NCBI GenBank assembly: GCA_003695865.1
Contig: RFGQ01000567.1
Location: 1-9,883 of the forward strand
Reading direction: 5' to 3'
DNA from: Gemmatimonadota bacterium
GTDB lineage: Bacteria > Gemmatimonadota > Gemmatimonadetes > Longimicrobiales > Gaopeijiaceae
Length of the DNA stretch: 9,883 nucleotides
The translations under genes and the position numbers were made by a program. Of this stretch, positions 1-8,975 are shown piece after piece. The notes under the pieces are model-generated. The model had not been told where the DNA came from and did no database searches. It was given only the letters and a program-made list of their open reading frames with translations. The first letter of the stretch is position 1. Each line of letters starts with the position of its first letter.

Positions 1-19
1 GCATCGGGCTCATCGGCCA

Positions 20-51
20 GGGGGCGGCTCCCGCATACGGGAGCCGCCCCC
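20..51. terminator. Strong hairpin, probable intrinsic terminator
   Basis: A perfect 14-bp GC-rich stem (arms 20-33 and 38-51) closes on a 4-base CATA loop. It is followed on the plus side by CTTCGCATGT, so the U-tract is poor; the minus side has no U-run. It lies between whatever precedes the window and the end of the minus-strand gene run at 113, so it could end transcription from either or both directions. The pairing is read directly from sequence; the terminator role is inferred from its strength and position. Confidence 0.6.
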
Positions 52-68
52 TTCGCATGTCGTGGTGC

Positions 69-84
69 GCACGCGGCCGCGTGC
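69..84. repeat. 16-bp perfect palindrome downstream of the minus-strand gene run
   Basis: GCACGCGGCCGCGTGC is self-complementary and can fold as a 6-bp stem with a GGCC loop. On the minus strand it begins 28 bases after the stop codon of the STAS-like gene, so it may be part of that transcript's 3' end together with the larger hairpin at 20-51. No U-run follows. A chance palindrome in GC-rich DNA is possible. Confidence 0.35.
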
Positions 85-112
85 CCCCGCCCTCCACGGG
101 GCGTCGAGCGTG

Positions 113-517
113 TCAGCCGCCCGTCAGTCCTTCGGCATCGGGCGGCAGGCCCAGCCAGGCGTACGCCTGCTCGAGGTCGTCGAACACCTGGAACTGAGTC
201 GAGATGACGCCCTCCAGGATCGTCGTCGCCATGCGGCCGATTCCGTAGGCCAGCGGCTCCGAGGCCACGATGGCGGTGCGCCCCCCGCCCCTGAGCGGTT
301 CGATCCAGCCGGCCGTGCCGAGAAACTCCTGCAGCTGATCGGTGGGGATGGCGCGCTCCATGCCTCGCAGATCCCACAGCACGCTCATGCCCTTTCGGTA
401 GCGCGCGTCGTGCAGCACCCGCAGGATGGCGGTGCGGACCTCTTCGATCGTCGGTGCGCCCGAGACCAGGATGAGCACCAGCTCGCCGGGCGTGAGAAAC
501 TGCACGTCAACGGCCAC
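113..517 (-). CDS. SpoIIAA-like / STAS-SEC14-type small protein of unknown function
   Basis: Predicted 134-residue soluble protein with no signal peptide or membrane segment. The order of elements resembles SpoIIAA-like (STAS/SEC14-fold) proteins: an N-terminal strand pair (residues 4-19), a helix (24-37), a WDLRGM strand-turn (48-53), an AIVASEPLAYGIGRM segment (82-96), and a C-terminal FQVFDDLEQAYAWL helix (109-122). The phosphorylatable DSSG motif of true anti-anti-sigma factors is not visible, so a partner-switch role is not supported. The start is GTG at 517, preceded on the coding strand by GGGAGG (526-531) at 8-base spacing. It overlaps the end of the hisN-like gene by 11 bases, which suggests translational coupling. 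The family resemblance is from recognition, not from a search, and the function is unknown. Confidence 0.75.
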   Translation of the reverse strand: MAVDVQFLTPGELVLILVSGAPTIEEVRTAILRVLHDARYRKGMSVLWDLRGMERAIPTDQLQEFLGTAGWIEPLRGGGRTAIVASEPLAYGIGRMATTILEGVISTQFQVFDDLEQAYAWLGLPPDAEGLTGG

Positions 518-1343
518 GCCCGCTGCCTCCCGCCAGGATCCGCAGCACCTCTTCGTGAAGGACGCCGTTGGTCGACACGCCCGAGCCCGCGTGGATCGAG
601 GGCTCGCCGCTCAGACTGGTGAACGAACCGCCCGCCTCGCGCACGATCGTGAGCAGGGGCGCCGCGTCCCAGGGCGAGAGGACCGGATCGACCATCACGT
701 CGGCCCGGCCGGCGGCGACCAGAGCGTGCCCGTACGCGTCGCCCCACGTGCGCGCCAGGCCGGCCGCGCGGGTGAGGGCGCTCAGCCCCCCCGCGGCCGG
801 CCCGTCGACCACGTCCGCGAGGTCGGTGGTGCACACGGTCGCGGCGGCGAGCGCCGTGGTGTCGGAGACCGTGCAGGGCGCGCCGTCGCTCTCACAGCCG
901 AGGCCAGCCGCCGCCGCGACCGTCCATTCGAGCGCGGGAAAGTGGGCCACGCCGACCACCGGCTCCCGGTCCCATTCGATGCCGATGAGCACGGCGTACA
1001 GGGGCACGCCCCGCACGAACGAACGGGTCCCGTCGATGGGATCGACGATCCAGCGCACGGGCGAGGCGCCGGGCCGTTCGCCGAACTCCTCGCCGAGGAT
1101 CCCGTGGGTCGGAAACCGGGCGGCGATGCGCTCGCGCAGCAGAGACTCCGCCGCGCGGTCCGTCGCGGTCACCGGCGTGCCGTCGTCCTTACGTTCGGGG
1201 TCGATCTCGCGCCCGAAGTCGCGCAGCGTACGCTCGCCGGCCGCACGCGCGAACGCTGCGGCCGCTTCGAGCAGTTGGACCAGGTCGTCTGGCGCGGGGG
1301 GCGCCGAAGATGGCGTGTGGGGCACGGGTACGGGGTTCGACAT
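507..1343 (-). CDS. hisN: Histidinol-phosphatase, inositol monophosphatase family (HisN type)
   Basis: 278 residues, Mg-dependent phosphatase of the inositol monophosphatase superfamily. Visible metal-site motifs: GEEFG (84-88, E85/E86), the signature DPIDGT (101-106) and WDAAPL (225-230, D226), followed by IVREAGG. The stretch DPIDGT-RSFVRGVPLYAVLIG and the WGDAYGHALVAAGRADVMVDP segment (200-220) resemble the HisN histidinol-phosphatases that dephosphorylate L-histidinol phosphate in histidine synthesis, more than SuhB or CysQ enzymes. No other his gene is in the window, so the substrate is a family inference; inositol-1-phosphate or another sugar phosphate remains possible. ATG at 1343; no strong Shine-Dalgarno motif is seen. 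The first 20 residues are Pro/Ala-rich and probably disordered. It follows the diguanylate cyclase gene by 67 bases and overlaps the next gene. Confidence 0.85.
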   Translation of the reverse strand: MSNPVPVPHTPSSAPPAPDDLVQLLEAAAAFARAAGERTLRDFGREIDPERKDDGTPVTATDRAAESLLRERIAARFPTHGILGEEFGERPGASPVRWIVDPIDGTRSFVRGVPLYAVLIGIEWDREPVVGVAHFPALEWTVAAAAGLGCESDGAPCTVSDTTALAAATVCTTDLADVVDGPAAGGLSALTRAAGLARTWGDAYGHALVAAGRADVMVDPVLSPWDAAPLLTIVREAGGSFTSLSGEPSIHAGSGVSTNGVLHEEVLRILAGGSGRGR

Positions 1344-1410
1344 GAAGCGTGGACCGGACGCTCACGCGGCCGGCGGATGGTCGTCGTCGCAGAGTGTCCG
1401 GGGATGAGGC

Positions 1411-2898
1411 TCAGTGCCGGGTCCGCGAATCCTTCTCGCGGTACATATTGCGGTCCGCCGTCTGAATCAACTCCTCGACGCCCACCATGCGGTCGGGGCT
1501 GAACACCGCGATGCCGCTGCTCACCGTGACGCCATGCGGCGCCAGGATGCGGTCGGCCGCCACGCGCTGGTTGATCCGGCGGATGTAGCCCTCGGCGCCT
1601 TCCTGGTCGCTCTCCGAAAGCACCGAGACGAACTCGTCGCCGCCGAAGCGCGCCACCATGTTCATGGCCCGGTTCTCGTCTTCGAGCACGCGTGCGAACG
1701 CCTTGAGGATCTGGTCGCCCACCACGTGACCCAGCGTGTCGTTGTAGTGCTTGAAGTCGTCCAGATCGAAGAGCACCAGCGACAGCTTCCGCCCGCGCCG
1801 CGCGGCGGCCACCTCCCGCTCGAGGTGAATCTGCAGGTGGCGACGGTTGGGCAGTCCGGTAAGCGCGTCGGTGAGCGACAGCGCCTGCACGTTGGCGTGC
1901 AACTGCGCGTTGTCGAGCGCCACCGAAGCCTGACCTGCGAGGCGCTGGAGCACGCGAATGTCGTCTCCCGAGAACGCGCGCGGTTCCGACGAGCCCACCG
2001 CGAGGGCCCCCGCCACCGCGTCGCCCACCTGGAGCGGAACGGCCAGGCCCGAACCCGCTCCCACGATGCCGCGCAGGTGCTGCGGAACCAGATCCGAGGT
2101 GGAGAGATCCTCGATGGTGGCGTACGTGCGCTGACGCACGAGGCGCTCGTAGAGAGGGCCCGCGATGTCCCAGCGCGTGCCGACGGGCACGAGGATCGGC
2201 CCCGTCGACGCCTTGGCGGTCGCCAACGTCCCCTCGATCATCCACACCGAGGCCCCGTCACCGTTGAGCAGGTCCATCGTGGCCGCCGTGACCTTGGCCA
2301 GGACCTCGTCGAAGTCCAGCGACCCCGTGAGGGCCCGTCCGATTTCCTCGATGCGCTCCGCCTCGCGCCGCCGCAGCTCCAGCTCGCGGAACTGGCGGGC
2401 GTTCTCGACCGCCACCGCCGCGAGATCGGCGATGCCCTGCAGCAGTTCGAGATCGTCTCGGGAGTAGGCCCGCGGTCGGTAACTCTGGGTGGAGATCGCC
2501 CCGATGACCCGTCCCTTGTAGCGCAGAGGCGCCGAAATGGCCGAACGCGTGATCTCGGAGTCCTTATCGCCCAACAGCATGAGCGACTGCGCCTCGAGGC
2601 GGTCTTCCACCACGGTCGCCTGTCCGGTACGGATGACCTCGCTCTCGGTGCCGCGGTACGTGATGTCGCAGCGGCTCTCCTCGCCCTTGTCCGCATAAAA
2701 GACGATCGTCGCGAGGTCGGTGTCGGCGTCGTAGAGCGAGATGTAGAATCCCGCCGCTTCCACGACGCGCGCGGTCTCGCGGTAGATCGCCCGGTAGAGA
2801 TCTTCCGGGCTGAGTGTGCCGGTCAGGGTGCGGCCGATCTCCAGGAGCACGCGGTAGCGCTCACCGAGGCTGGGCGTCCCCGTCTCAGCTGAAGCCAT
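1411..2898 (-). CDS. GAF-GAF-GGDEF diguanylate cyclase
   Basis: 495 residues, no membrane segment, so a cytoplasmic sensor enzyme. Order: GAF 1 (about 15-168), a short charged helical linker (169-190), GAF 2 (about 190-335), GGDEF (about 340-490). The cyclase domain carries DALTGLPNRR (344-353), FDLDDFKHYND (377-387, metal-binding D378), the intact active-site GGDEF (419-423) and a C-terminal ADRNMYREK (481-489). It should make c-di-GMP from two GTP, with activity set by ligands or redox state sensed by the GAF domains. The inhibitory I-site, normally RxxD just before the active site, reads R410-A-M-N413, so product inhibition may be lost. No EAL or HD-GYP domain is fused. ATG at 2898 was chosen because the protein begins just before the first GAF helix. 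The ligand of the GAF domains cannot be told. Confidence 0.92.
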   Translation of the reverse strand: MASAETGTPSLGERYRVLLEIGRTLTGTLSPEDLYRAIYRETARVVEAAGFYISLYDADTDLATIVFYADKGEESRCDITYRGTESEVIRTGQATVVEDRLEAQSLMLLGDKDSEITRSAISAPLRYKGRVIGAISTQSYRPRAYSRDDLELLQGIADLAAVAVENARQFRELELRRREAERIEEIGRALTGSLDFDEVLAKVTAATMDLLNGDGASVWMIEGTLATAKASTGPILVPVGTRWDIAGPLYERLVRQRTYATIEDLSTSDLVPQHLRGIVGAGSGLAVPLQVGDAVAGALAVGSSEPRAFSGDDIRVLQRLAGQASVALDNAQLHANVQALSLTDALTGLPNRRHLQIHLEREVAAARRGRKLSLVLFDLDDFKHYNDTLGHVVGDQILKAFARVLEDENRAMNMVARFGGDEFVSVLSESDQEGAEGYIRRINQRVAADRILAPHGVTVSSGIAVFSPDRMVGVEELIQTADRNMYREKDSRTRH

Positions 2899-2959
2899 GC
2901 GGTGTACCCGGCAGGGTCCGGATCAGCGGGGTATCCGAACGTTAAGAAATGTTGACCTC

Positions 2960-2988
2960 AAGATACGGTCCCCCCGGGGCTGGAACAA
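2960..2988 (-). promoter_or_regulatory. Possible sigma-70-type promoter for the diguanylate cyclase gene
   Basis: In the 106-base gap between the tRNA methyltransferase stop and the cyclase start lies a relatively AT-rich patch (2936-2998). Read on the minus strand, TTGTTC (2983-2988), a 17-base spacer and TATCTT (2960-2965) form a modest match to -35/-10 boxes, giving a leader of roughly 55 bases. The match is weak (3/6 and 4/6), but it is the only gap in the minus-strand run with such local AT enrichment. Confidence 0.3.
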
Positions 2989-3004
2989 ACAAAACGTTCC
3001 GGCG

Positions 3005-3802
3005 CTAGGCGTCCCGCTGGCGCTCGAGGCGGTCGAGCACGTGCCTCATCTCGAATCCGATCGCGCGGATCAGCCGCGCTTCGGACCGGTCGAGAGAGGC
3101 GCGGTCGAGCGCGGTACGCAGCGCGCGCATCACACTTTCGGGGCGTCGGGTTCCTTTGAAGAATCGCAGCCGTGCCAGACCTTCCTGGACGGCCTGGTAC
3201 ATCTCTTCGAGGTCCGCGCGCGTTGCGGGCCCCTGTGCGCGTTTGCCGCGCGGAAGTTCGGGAAGGTGATCCGCCTCCGCAACCAGGAACATTTCGTAAC
3301 AGATCAACAGACAGGCCTGGGCCAGGTTGAGGCTCGAGTAGTCCGGAGCCGTGGGGACCACCAGTACGGCGTGACAGCGGTCGAGCACGTCGTTGTCGAG
3401 GCCGCGGTCCTCGCGCCCGAATACGATCGCCACGTCGCCCTCACGCGCGCGCGCGATCAGACCGGGCGCGGCTTCACGGGGTCGCAGGTAGTTGCGCGCG
3501 GCAGTGCGGGCCCGCGCGGTCGTGCCGGCGATCCAGTGACAGTCGGCCAGGGCGGCGCCGATGTCGTCGAAATGCTCGGCCGACTCGACCAGGTCCTCGC
3601 TCCGGTGGGCGATTCCCGTGATGCGCCACGGGTCCCACTCGGCCGGCCGGACAACCCGCAGGCGAGAGAGCCCCATGTTCTTCATCGCCCGCACGACCCC
3701 GGCGACGTTCACGAGGTTCTGCGGCTCGTAAAGGACCACGATCACCCGGTCCAGGGCCGGTACGGCGTTCCCGGCGGATCGAGGCTGGTCGTCAGGCGTC
3801 AT
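3005..3802 (-). CDS. trmJ: SpoU/TrmH-type tRNA 2'-O-methyltransferase, TrmJ-like
   Basis: 265 residues of the SPOUT methyltransferase class, which uses S-adenosylmethionine bound in a C-terminal trefoil knot. Motif 1 is EPQNLVNVAGVVRAMKNMGL (26-45), motif 2 IVFGREDRGL (126-135) and motif 3 PDYSSLNLAQACLL (153-166). The C-terminal tail (about 207-245, with RFFKG and LDRASLDRSEARLIRAI) resembles the TrmJ dimer/tRNA-binding extension, which points to ribose methylation of residue 32 in the tRNA anticodon loop. The exact nucleotide is inferred from the family. I chose ATG at 3802: a GTG at 3934 is in frame, but it would overlap tatA by 53 bases and add 44 low-complexity residues that look nothing like the family. 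No clear Shine-Dalgarno motif precedes 3802, so the start is moderately certain. Confidence 0.88.
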   Translation of the reverse strand: MTPDDQPRSAGNAVPALDRVIVVLYEPQNLVNVAGVVRAMKNMGLSRLRVVRPAEWDPWRITGIAHRSEDLVESAEHFDDIGAALADCHWIAGTTARARTAARNYLRPREAAPGLIARAREGDVAIVFGREDRGLDNDVLDRCHAVLVVPTAPDYSSLNLAQACLLICYEMFLVAEADHLPELPRGKRAQGPATRADLEEMYQAVQEGLARLRFFKGTRRPESVMRALRTALDRASLDRSEARLIRAIGFEMRHVLDRLERQRDA

Positions 3803-3840
3803 CGCGGATCGGCGTCGAATCGAGAGACATCCGCCGTCTC

Positions 3841-3864
3841 CGGCGAGGGGGATGGCCCCCGCCG
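3841..3864. repeat. GC-rich hairpin between tatA and trmJ
   Basis: Arms CGGC (3841-3844) plus GGGGG (3847-3851) pair with CCCCC (3856-3860) plus GCCG (3861-3864), giving a 9-bp stem with a two-base bulge and a 4-base loop. It sits in the 79-base gap after the tatA stop on the minus strand. There is no U-run after it, so it could be a partial transcription barrier or an mRNA stability element rather than a standard terminator. Confidence 0.3.
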
Positions 3865-3881
3865 GGCCGCCCGCCGGATGG

Positions 3882-4082
3882 TCACGACGGGGGCAGGCGG
3901 CTCTCGTCGGACTCGGTGTGGCCGTTCTGCTCACTCCCGGACGCGCCCTGCTTCAGTTCCCCCTTGAAGTTGCGAATACCGGCGCCCAGGCCACGCGCGA
4001 TCTGGGGGATCCTCGACGCTCCGAAGAAGAAGACCAGGAGCAGCAGGATGAGGATGAGTTCTCCGGCGCCGAGTCCGAACAC
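3882..4082 (-). CDS. tatA: Sec-independent protein translocase subunit TatA
   Basis: 66 residues with the full TatA/E plan: a short periplasmic start, a hydrophobic membrane helix (about 8-20, ELILILLLLVFFF), the hinge FFG (19-21), an amphipathic helix (about 23-42, SRIPQIARGLGAGIRNFK) and a polar tail (43-66). TatA oligomerises in the inner membrane to let folded twin-arginine substrates cross. The FFG hinge, rather than the LGP of TatB, argues for TatA. The Glu at position 8 is the residue usual in TatB, so a bifunctional TatA is conceivable. No tatC or tatB is in the window. The start is GTG at 4082 with no strong ribosome site. It follows the acyl-CoA dehydrogenase by 27 bases and is likely co-transcribed with it. 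Confidence 0.9.
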   Translation of the reverse strand: MFGLGAGELILILLLLVFFFGASRIPQIARGLGAGIRNFKGELKQGASGSEQNGHTESDESRLPPS

Positions 4083-4109
4083 GTGGGGTCTCGCTTTCTG
4101 TGGGCCGGC

Positions 4110-5276
4110 TCAGCGGAGCAGGCTCTTGGCGATCGTGTGGAGCTGCATGTTGGTCGTACCCTCGTAGATCGAACCGATCTTCGAGTCACGGTACAGCTTC
4201 TCGACGGGGTACTCGCGGGTGAAGCCGTACCCGCCGAACAGGTCGATGGCCATCGACGACACCTTCTGCGCGGTACGCGAGGCGTGCAGCTTGGCCATGG
4301 CGGCCGGGACGACGAAGTCCTGTCCCGCATCCTTCAGGCGGGCGGCCTCGTAGACCAGTGCACGAGACGCCGCGATCTCGGTCGCCATGTCGGCGAGCTG
4401 GAACTGCACGCCCTGGAACTGGGCGATGGGGCGTCCAAACTGCTCGCGCTCCTGCACGTAGCGGAGTGCATGATCGAACGCACCCTGAGCGAGCCCGACC
4501 ATCTGCGCTCCGATGCCGATGCGGCCCTCGTTGAGCGTCTCGATCGCGGTCTTGTACCCGCGGCCGATCTCACCGAGGATGTTCTCGGCCGGCACCCGTA
4601 CGTTGTCGAGGATCAGTTCCGTCGTCGACGAAGCCCGGATGCCCAGCTTGTCTTCCTTCTTGCCGACGCTGAAGCCTTCGAAGTCGCGTTCGACGACGAA
4701 GCAGGTGATGCCCTTGTAGCCGGCGTCGGGGTCGACGGTCGCGAAGATCAGGTAGAGGCCCGCCTCGTTCCCGTTCGTGATCCAGAGCTTCTGGCCGTTG
4801 AGGACCCAGTCGCTCCCGTCTTGCGTAGCACGGCAGGCCAGCGCGAAGGCGTCGGAGCCGCTTCCCGCCTCGGAGAGCGCGTAGGCGCCGACCGTGTCGG
4901 CCGCCAGGCGGGGAAACCAGCGCGCCTTCTGCTCGTCCGTGGCCCAGCGATTGATGGCGTTGATGACCAGCGTGTTCTGCACGTCCACCAGCACGCCCAC
5001 GGCCGGGTCGACCCGGCTGAGTTCCTCGACCACCAACACCGAGGTGAAGAAGCTGAGCCCCGCGCCGCCCAGCTCCTCGGGGATCTCGATGCCCATCAGG
5101 CCCATCTCGAAACACTGACGGATCAGGCCCTCGTCCATCTGCTGGGTCTCGTCCATGCGCGAGATCAGCGGCGTGATCTCGGCTTCCGCAAACTCCCGGA
5201 CGGCGTCGCGGAACATCGCCTCGTCTTCGGACAACATGCTGAGGGCCGGGCGGGCCTCGGTCGTGATCGTCGACAT
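4110..5276 (-). CDS. Acyl-CoA dehydrogenase, short/branched-chain type
   Basis: 388 residues, the usual length of the family. A FAD enzyme that introduces the 2,3-double bond into acyl-CoA and passes electrons to ETF. Seen: the N-terminal helical domain (about 14-125), the first FAD/substrate signature YALSEAGSGSD (132-142), WITNG (165-169), REQFGRPIAQFQ (277-288) and DLFGGYGFTREYPVEKLYRD (345-364). The catalytic base Glu372 lies in IYEGTTNMQ (370-378). The segments DVQNTLVINAINRW and SEAGSGSDAFALACRA resemble the short/branched-chain enzymes that act on 2-methylbutyryl- or isobutyryl-CoA; butyryl-CoA is the main alternative. ATG at 5276 has GGGAAGAGAG close upstream. The frame stays open to 5486, but the extra 70 residues are Arg/Pro-rich and unlike the family. 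It is the first gene of the minus-strand run and divergent from gcvH. Confidence 0.93.
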   Translation of the reverse strand: MSTITTEARPALSMLSEDEAMFRDAVREFAEAEITPLISRMDETQQMDEGLIRQCFEMGLMGIEIPEELGGAGLSFFTSVLVVEELSRVDPAVGVLVDVQNTLVINAINRWATDEQKARWFPRLAADTVGAYALSEAGSGSDAFALACRATQDGSDWVLNGQKLWITNGNEAGLYLIFATVDPDAGYKGITCFVVERDFEGFSVGKKEDKLGIRASSTTELILDNVRVPAENILGEIGRGYKTAIETLNEGRIGIGAQMVGLAQGAFDHALRYVQEREQFGRPIAQFQGVQFQLADMATEIAASRALVYEAARLKDAGQDFVVPAAMAKLHASRTAQKVSSMAIDLFGGYGFTREYPVEKLYRDSKIGSIYEGTTNMQLHTIAKSLLR

Positions 5277-5392
5277 CCTGCTCTCTTCCCTTCCGAATGC
5301 TGGCGTCCGGGGCGCCGTGCGGCGCTCCCGAGTCGGGTCGTGGTGCCGGGCTCGAAGCCGTCGCCTCGGGCGGTGCCGGAAGACGCGCGGCT

Positions 5393-5434
5393 CGGACCGG
5401 AGGTCCGTCCGCGAACGCCTCGCGACGCCTCGGG
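5393..5434. promoter_or_regulatory. Possible operator: inverted repeat plus tandem 10-bp repeat
   Basis: CGGACC-GGA-GGTCCG (5393-5407) is an inverted repeat with 6-base arms. Next to it ACGCCTCGCG and ACGCCTCGGG (5415-5434) are tandem units at a 10-base period, and the 12-mer CGCCTCGGGCGG occurs at 5362-5373 and again at 5426-5437. Together they sit in the intergenic region between the divergent acyl-CoA dehydrogenase and gcvH genes, 50-100 bases upstream of the gcvH -35 box. A regulator-binding role is inference; in GC-rich DNA short repeats arise easily. Confidence 0.3.
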
Positions 5435-5487
5435 CGGAACCCTGAAAAGGTAGAAGCGAGGGCCGGGCGTGAAAAGCGCGAACCACC

Positions 5488-5517
5488 TTGACGCTCGCGT
5501 TTTTTCTCGTCTATTCT
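5488..5517 (+). promoter_or_regulatory. Probable sigma-70-type promoter of the gcvH-gcvP cluster
   Basis: TTGACG (5488-5493, 5/6 match to a -35 box), an 18-base spacer with a T-rich run, and TATTCT (5512-5517, 4/6 match to a -10 box). Transcription would begin near 5524, leaving a leader of about 33 bases before the gcvH ATG at 5558. That is too short for a glycine riboswitch. This is the best promoter match I found in the window. Confidence 0.6.
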
Positions 5518-5557
5518 GACGGCCCTTGTCGTCGAATTGCTACGCCGCGGAGGCACG

Positions 5558-5947
5558 ATGTCGGACATCCCCGAAGGACTCCACTACACCGCCGAGCACG
5601 AGTACCTCAAGCCCGCGGAAGAGGACGGCGTGTTCCTGGTGGGGATTACCGACTACGCGCAGGGGGAGTTGGGCGACATCGTCTTCCTCGAGCTCCCGTC
5701 CGTCGGCGCGAGCTTCAACCGTATGGACGTGTTCGGCACGGTGGAGGCCGTGAAGGCCGTGAGCGACCTGTACTGCCCGGTCGCGGGCGAGGTCGTAGCC
5801 GTGAATCAGGCGCTCGAGGACGATCCCTCGCTGGTCAACAGCGACCCCTACGGCATGGGCTGGATGATCAAGCTGCGGGCCACCGAACCCGATCCCACGT
5901 CGGGCCTGATGGACGCCGCGGCGTACGCCGACCACATCGGGGAGTGA
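5558..5947 (+). CDS. gcvH: Glycine cleavage system H protein (lipoyl carrier)
   Basis: 129 residues, the normal size for GcvH. It is the mobile carrier of the glycine cleavage system: its lipoyl arm takes the aminomethyl group from the P protein, hands it to the T protein and is reoxidised by the L protein. The lipoylation site is Lys66 within FGTVEAVKAVSDLYCPVAGEV (59-79); upstream lies GITDYAQGELGDIVFLELP (29-47), also typical. ATG at 5558 was chosen because GGAGG (5549-5553) is just upstream (4-base spacing, slightly tight) and the protein begins with the usual IPEGLHYTAEHEY. An in-frame TTG at 5537 would remove that logic. First gene of the plus-strand unit, followed by gcvP after 70 bases. 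No gcvT is next to it, which is unlike the common gcvT-gcvH-gcvP order. Confidence 0.97.
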   Translation: MSDIPEGLHYTAEHEYLKPAEEDGVFLVGITDYAQGELGDIVFLELPSVGASFNRMDVFGTVEAVKAVSDLYCPVAGEVVAVNQALEDDPSLVNSDPYGMGWMIKLRATEPDPTSGLMDAAAYADHIGE

Positions 5948-5953
5948 GGGCCT

Positions 5954-5972
5954 GCCGGTCGGCGTGACCGGC
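5954..5972 (+). repeat. Intercistronic hairpin between gcvH and gcvP
   Basis: GCCGGTC (5954-5960) and GACCGGC (5966-5972) form a perfect 7-bp stem with a 5-base loop, starting 7 bases after the gcvH stop. There is no U-run, so it is unlikely to end transcription. Such stems can protect the 3' end of the upstream cistron and allow the carrier protein to be made in excess over the large P protein; this is inference. Confidence 0.4.
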
Positions 5973-6017
5973 GTTCCGGGGCCGTCTCCCCCCGCGAACC
6001 ACGAGAGGACACGCCCC

Positions 6018-8930
<2,913 letters not shown>

Positions 8931-8975
8931 GCGCTCGGCCCGCGGAGGCGGTGCACGGCACTTCGGGAGGACACG

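Noticed and set aside
1414..2892. Open reading frame of 492 codons on the plus strand, antisense to the diguanylate cyclase
   Set aside because: It mirrors the cyclase gene almost exactly and has no domain signature; a shadow frame of GC-rich codons.
2952..2957. TTGACC as a plus-strand -35 box
   Set aside because: No plausible -10 box at the right distance and no plus-strand gene downstream.
2982..3000. GGAAC...GTTCC inverted repeat as a terminator for trmJ
   Set aside because: Only a 5-bp stem with a 9-base loop and no U-run after it; too weak to call.
3803..3934. Upstream GTG start for the tRNA methyltransferase (309 residues)
   Set aside because: It would overlap tatA by 53 bases and add 44 residues with no family resemblance; ATG at 3802 gives the normal length.
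5362..5437. CRISPR-like or satellite repeat from the recurring CGCCTCG motif
   Set aside because: Only three short copies with irregular spacing and no spacer structure; at most an operator.
3852..5453. Open reading frame of 533 codons on the plus strand, antisense to tatA and the acyl-CoA dehydrogenase
   Set aside because: Low-complexity composition and no motif; the opposite strand carries well-supported protein families with intact catalytic residues.
5277..5486. N-terminal extension of the acyl-CoA dehydrogenase by 70 residues
   Set aside because: The added peptide is Arg/Pro-rich and unlike the family; ATG at 5276 has a purine-rich stretch upstream and gives the standard 388 residues.
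5964..6017. Earlier GTG start for gcvP at 5964
   Set aside because: It lies inside a hairpin loop with no ribosome site, whereas ATG at 6018 has GAGAGGA at good spacing and begins the usual P-protein N-terminus.
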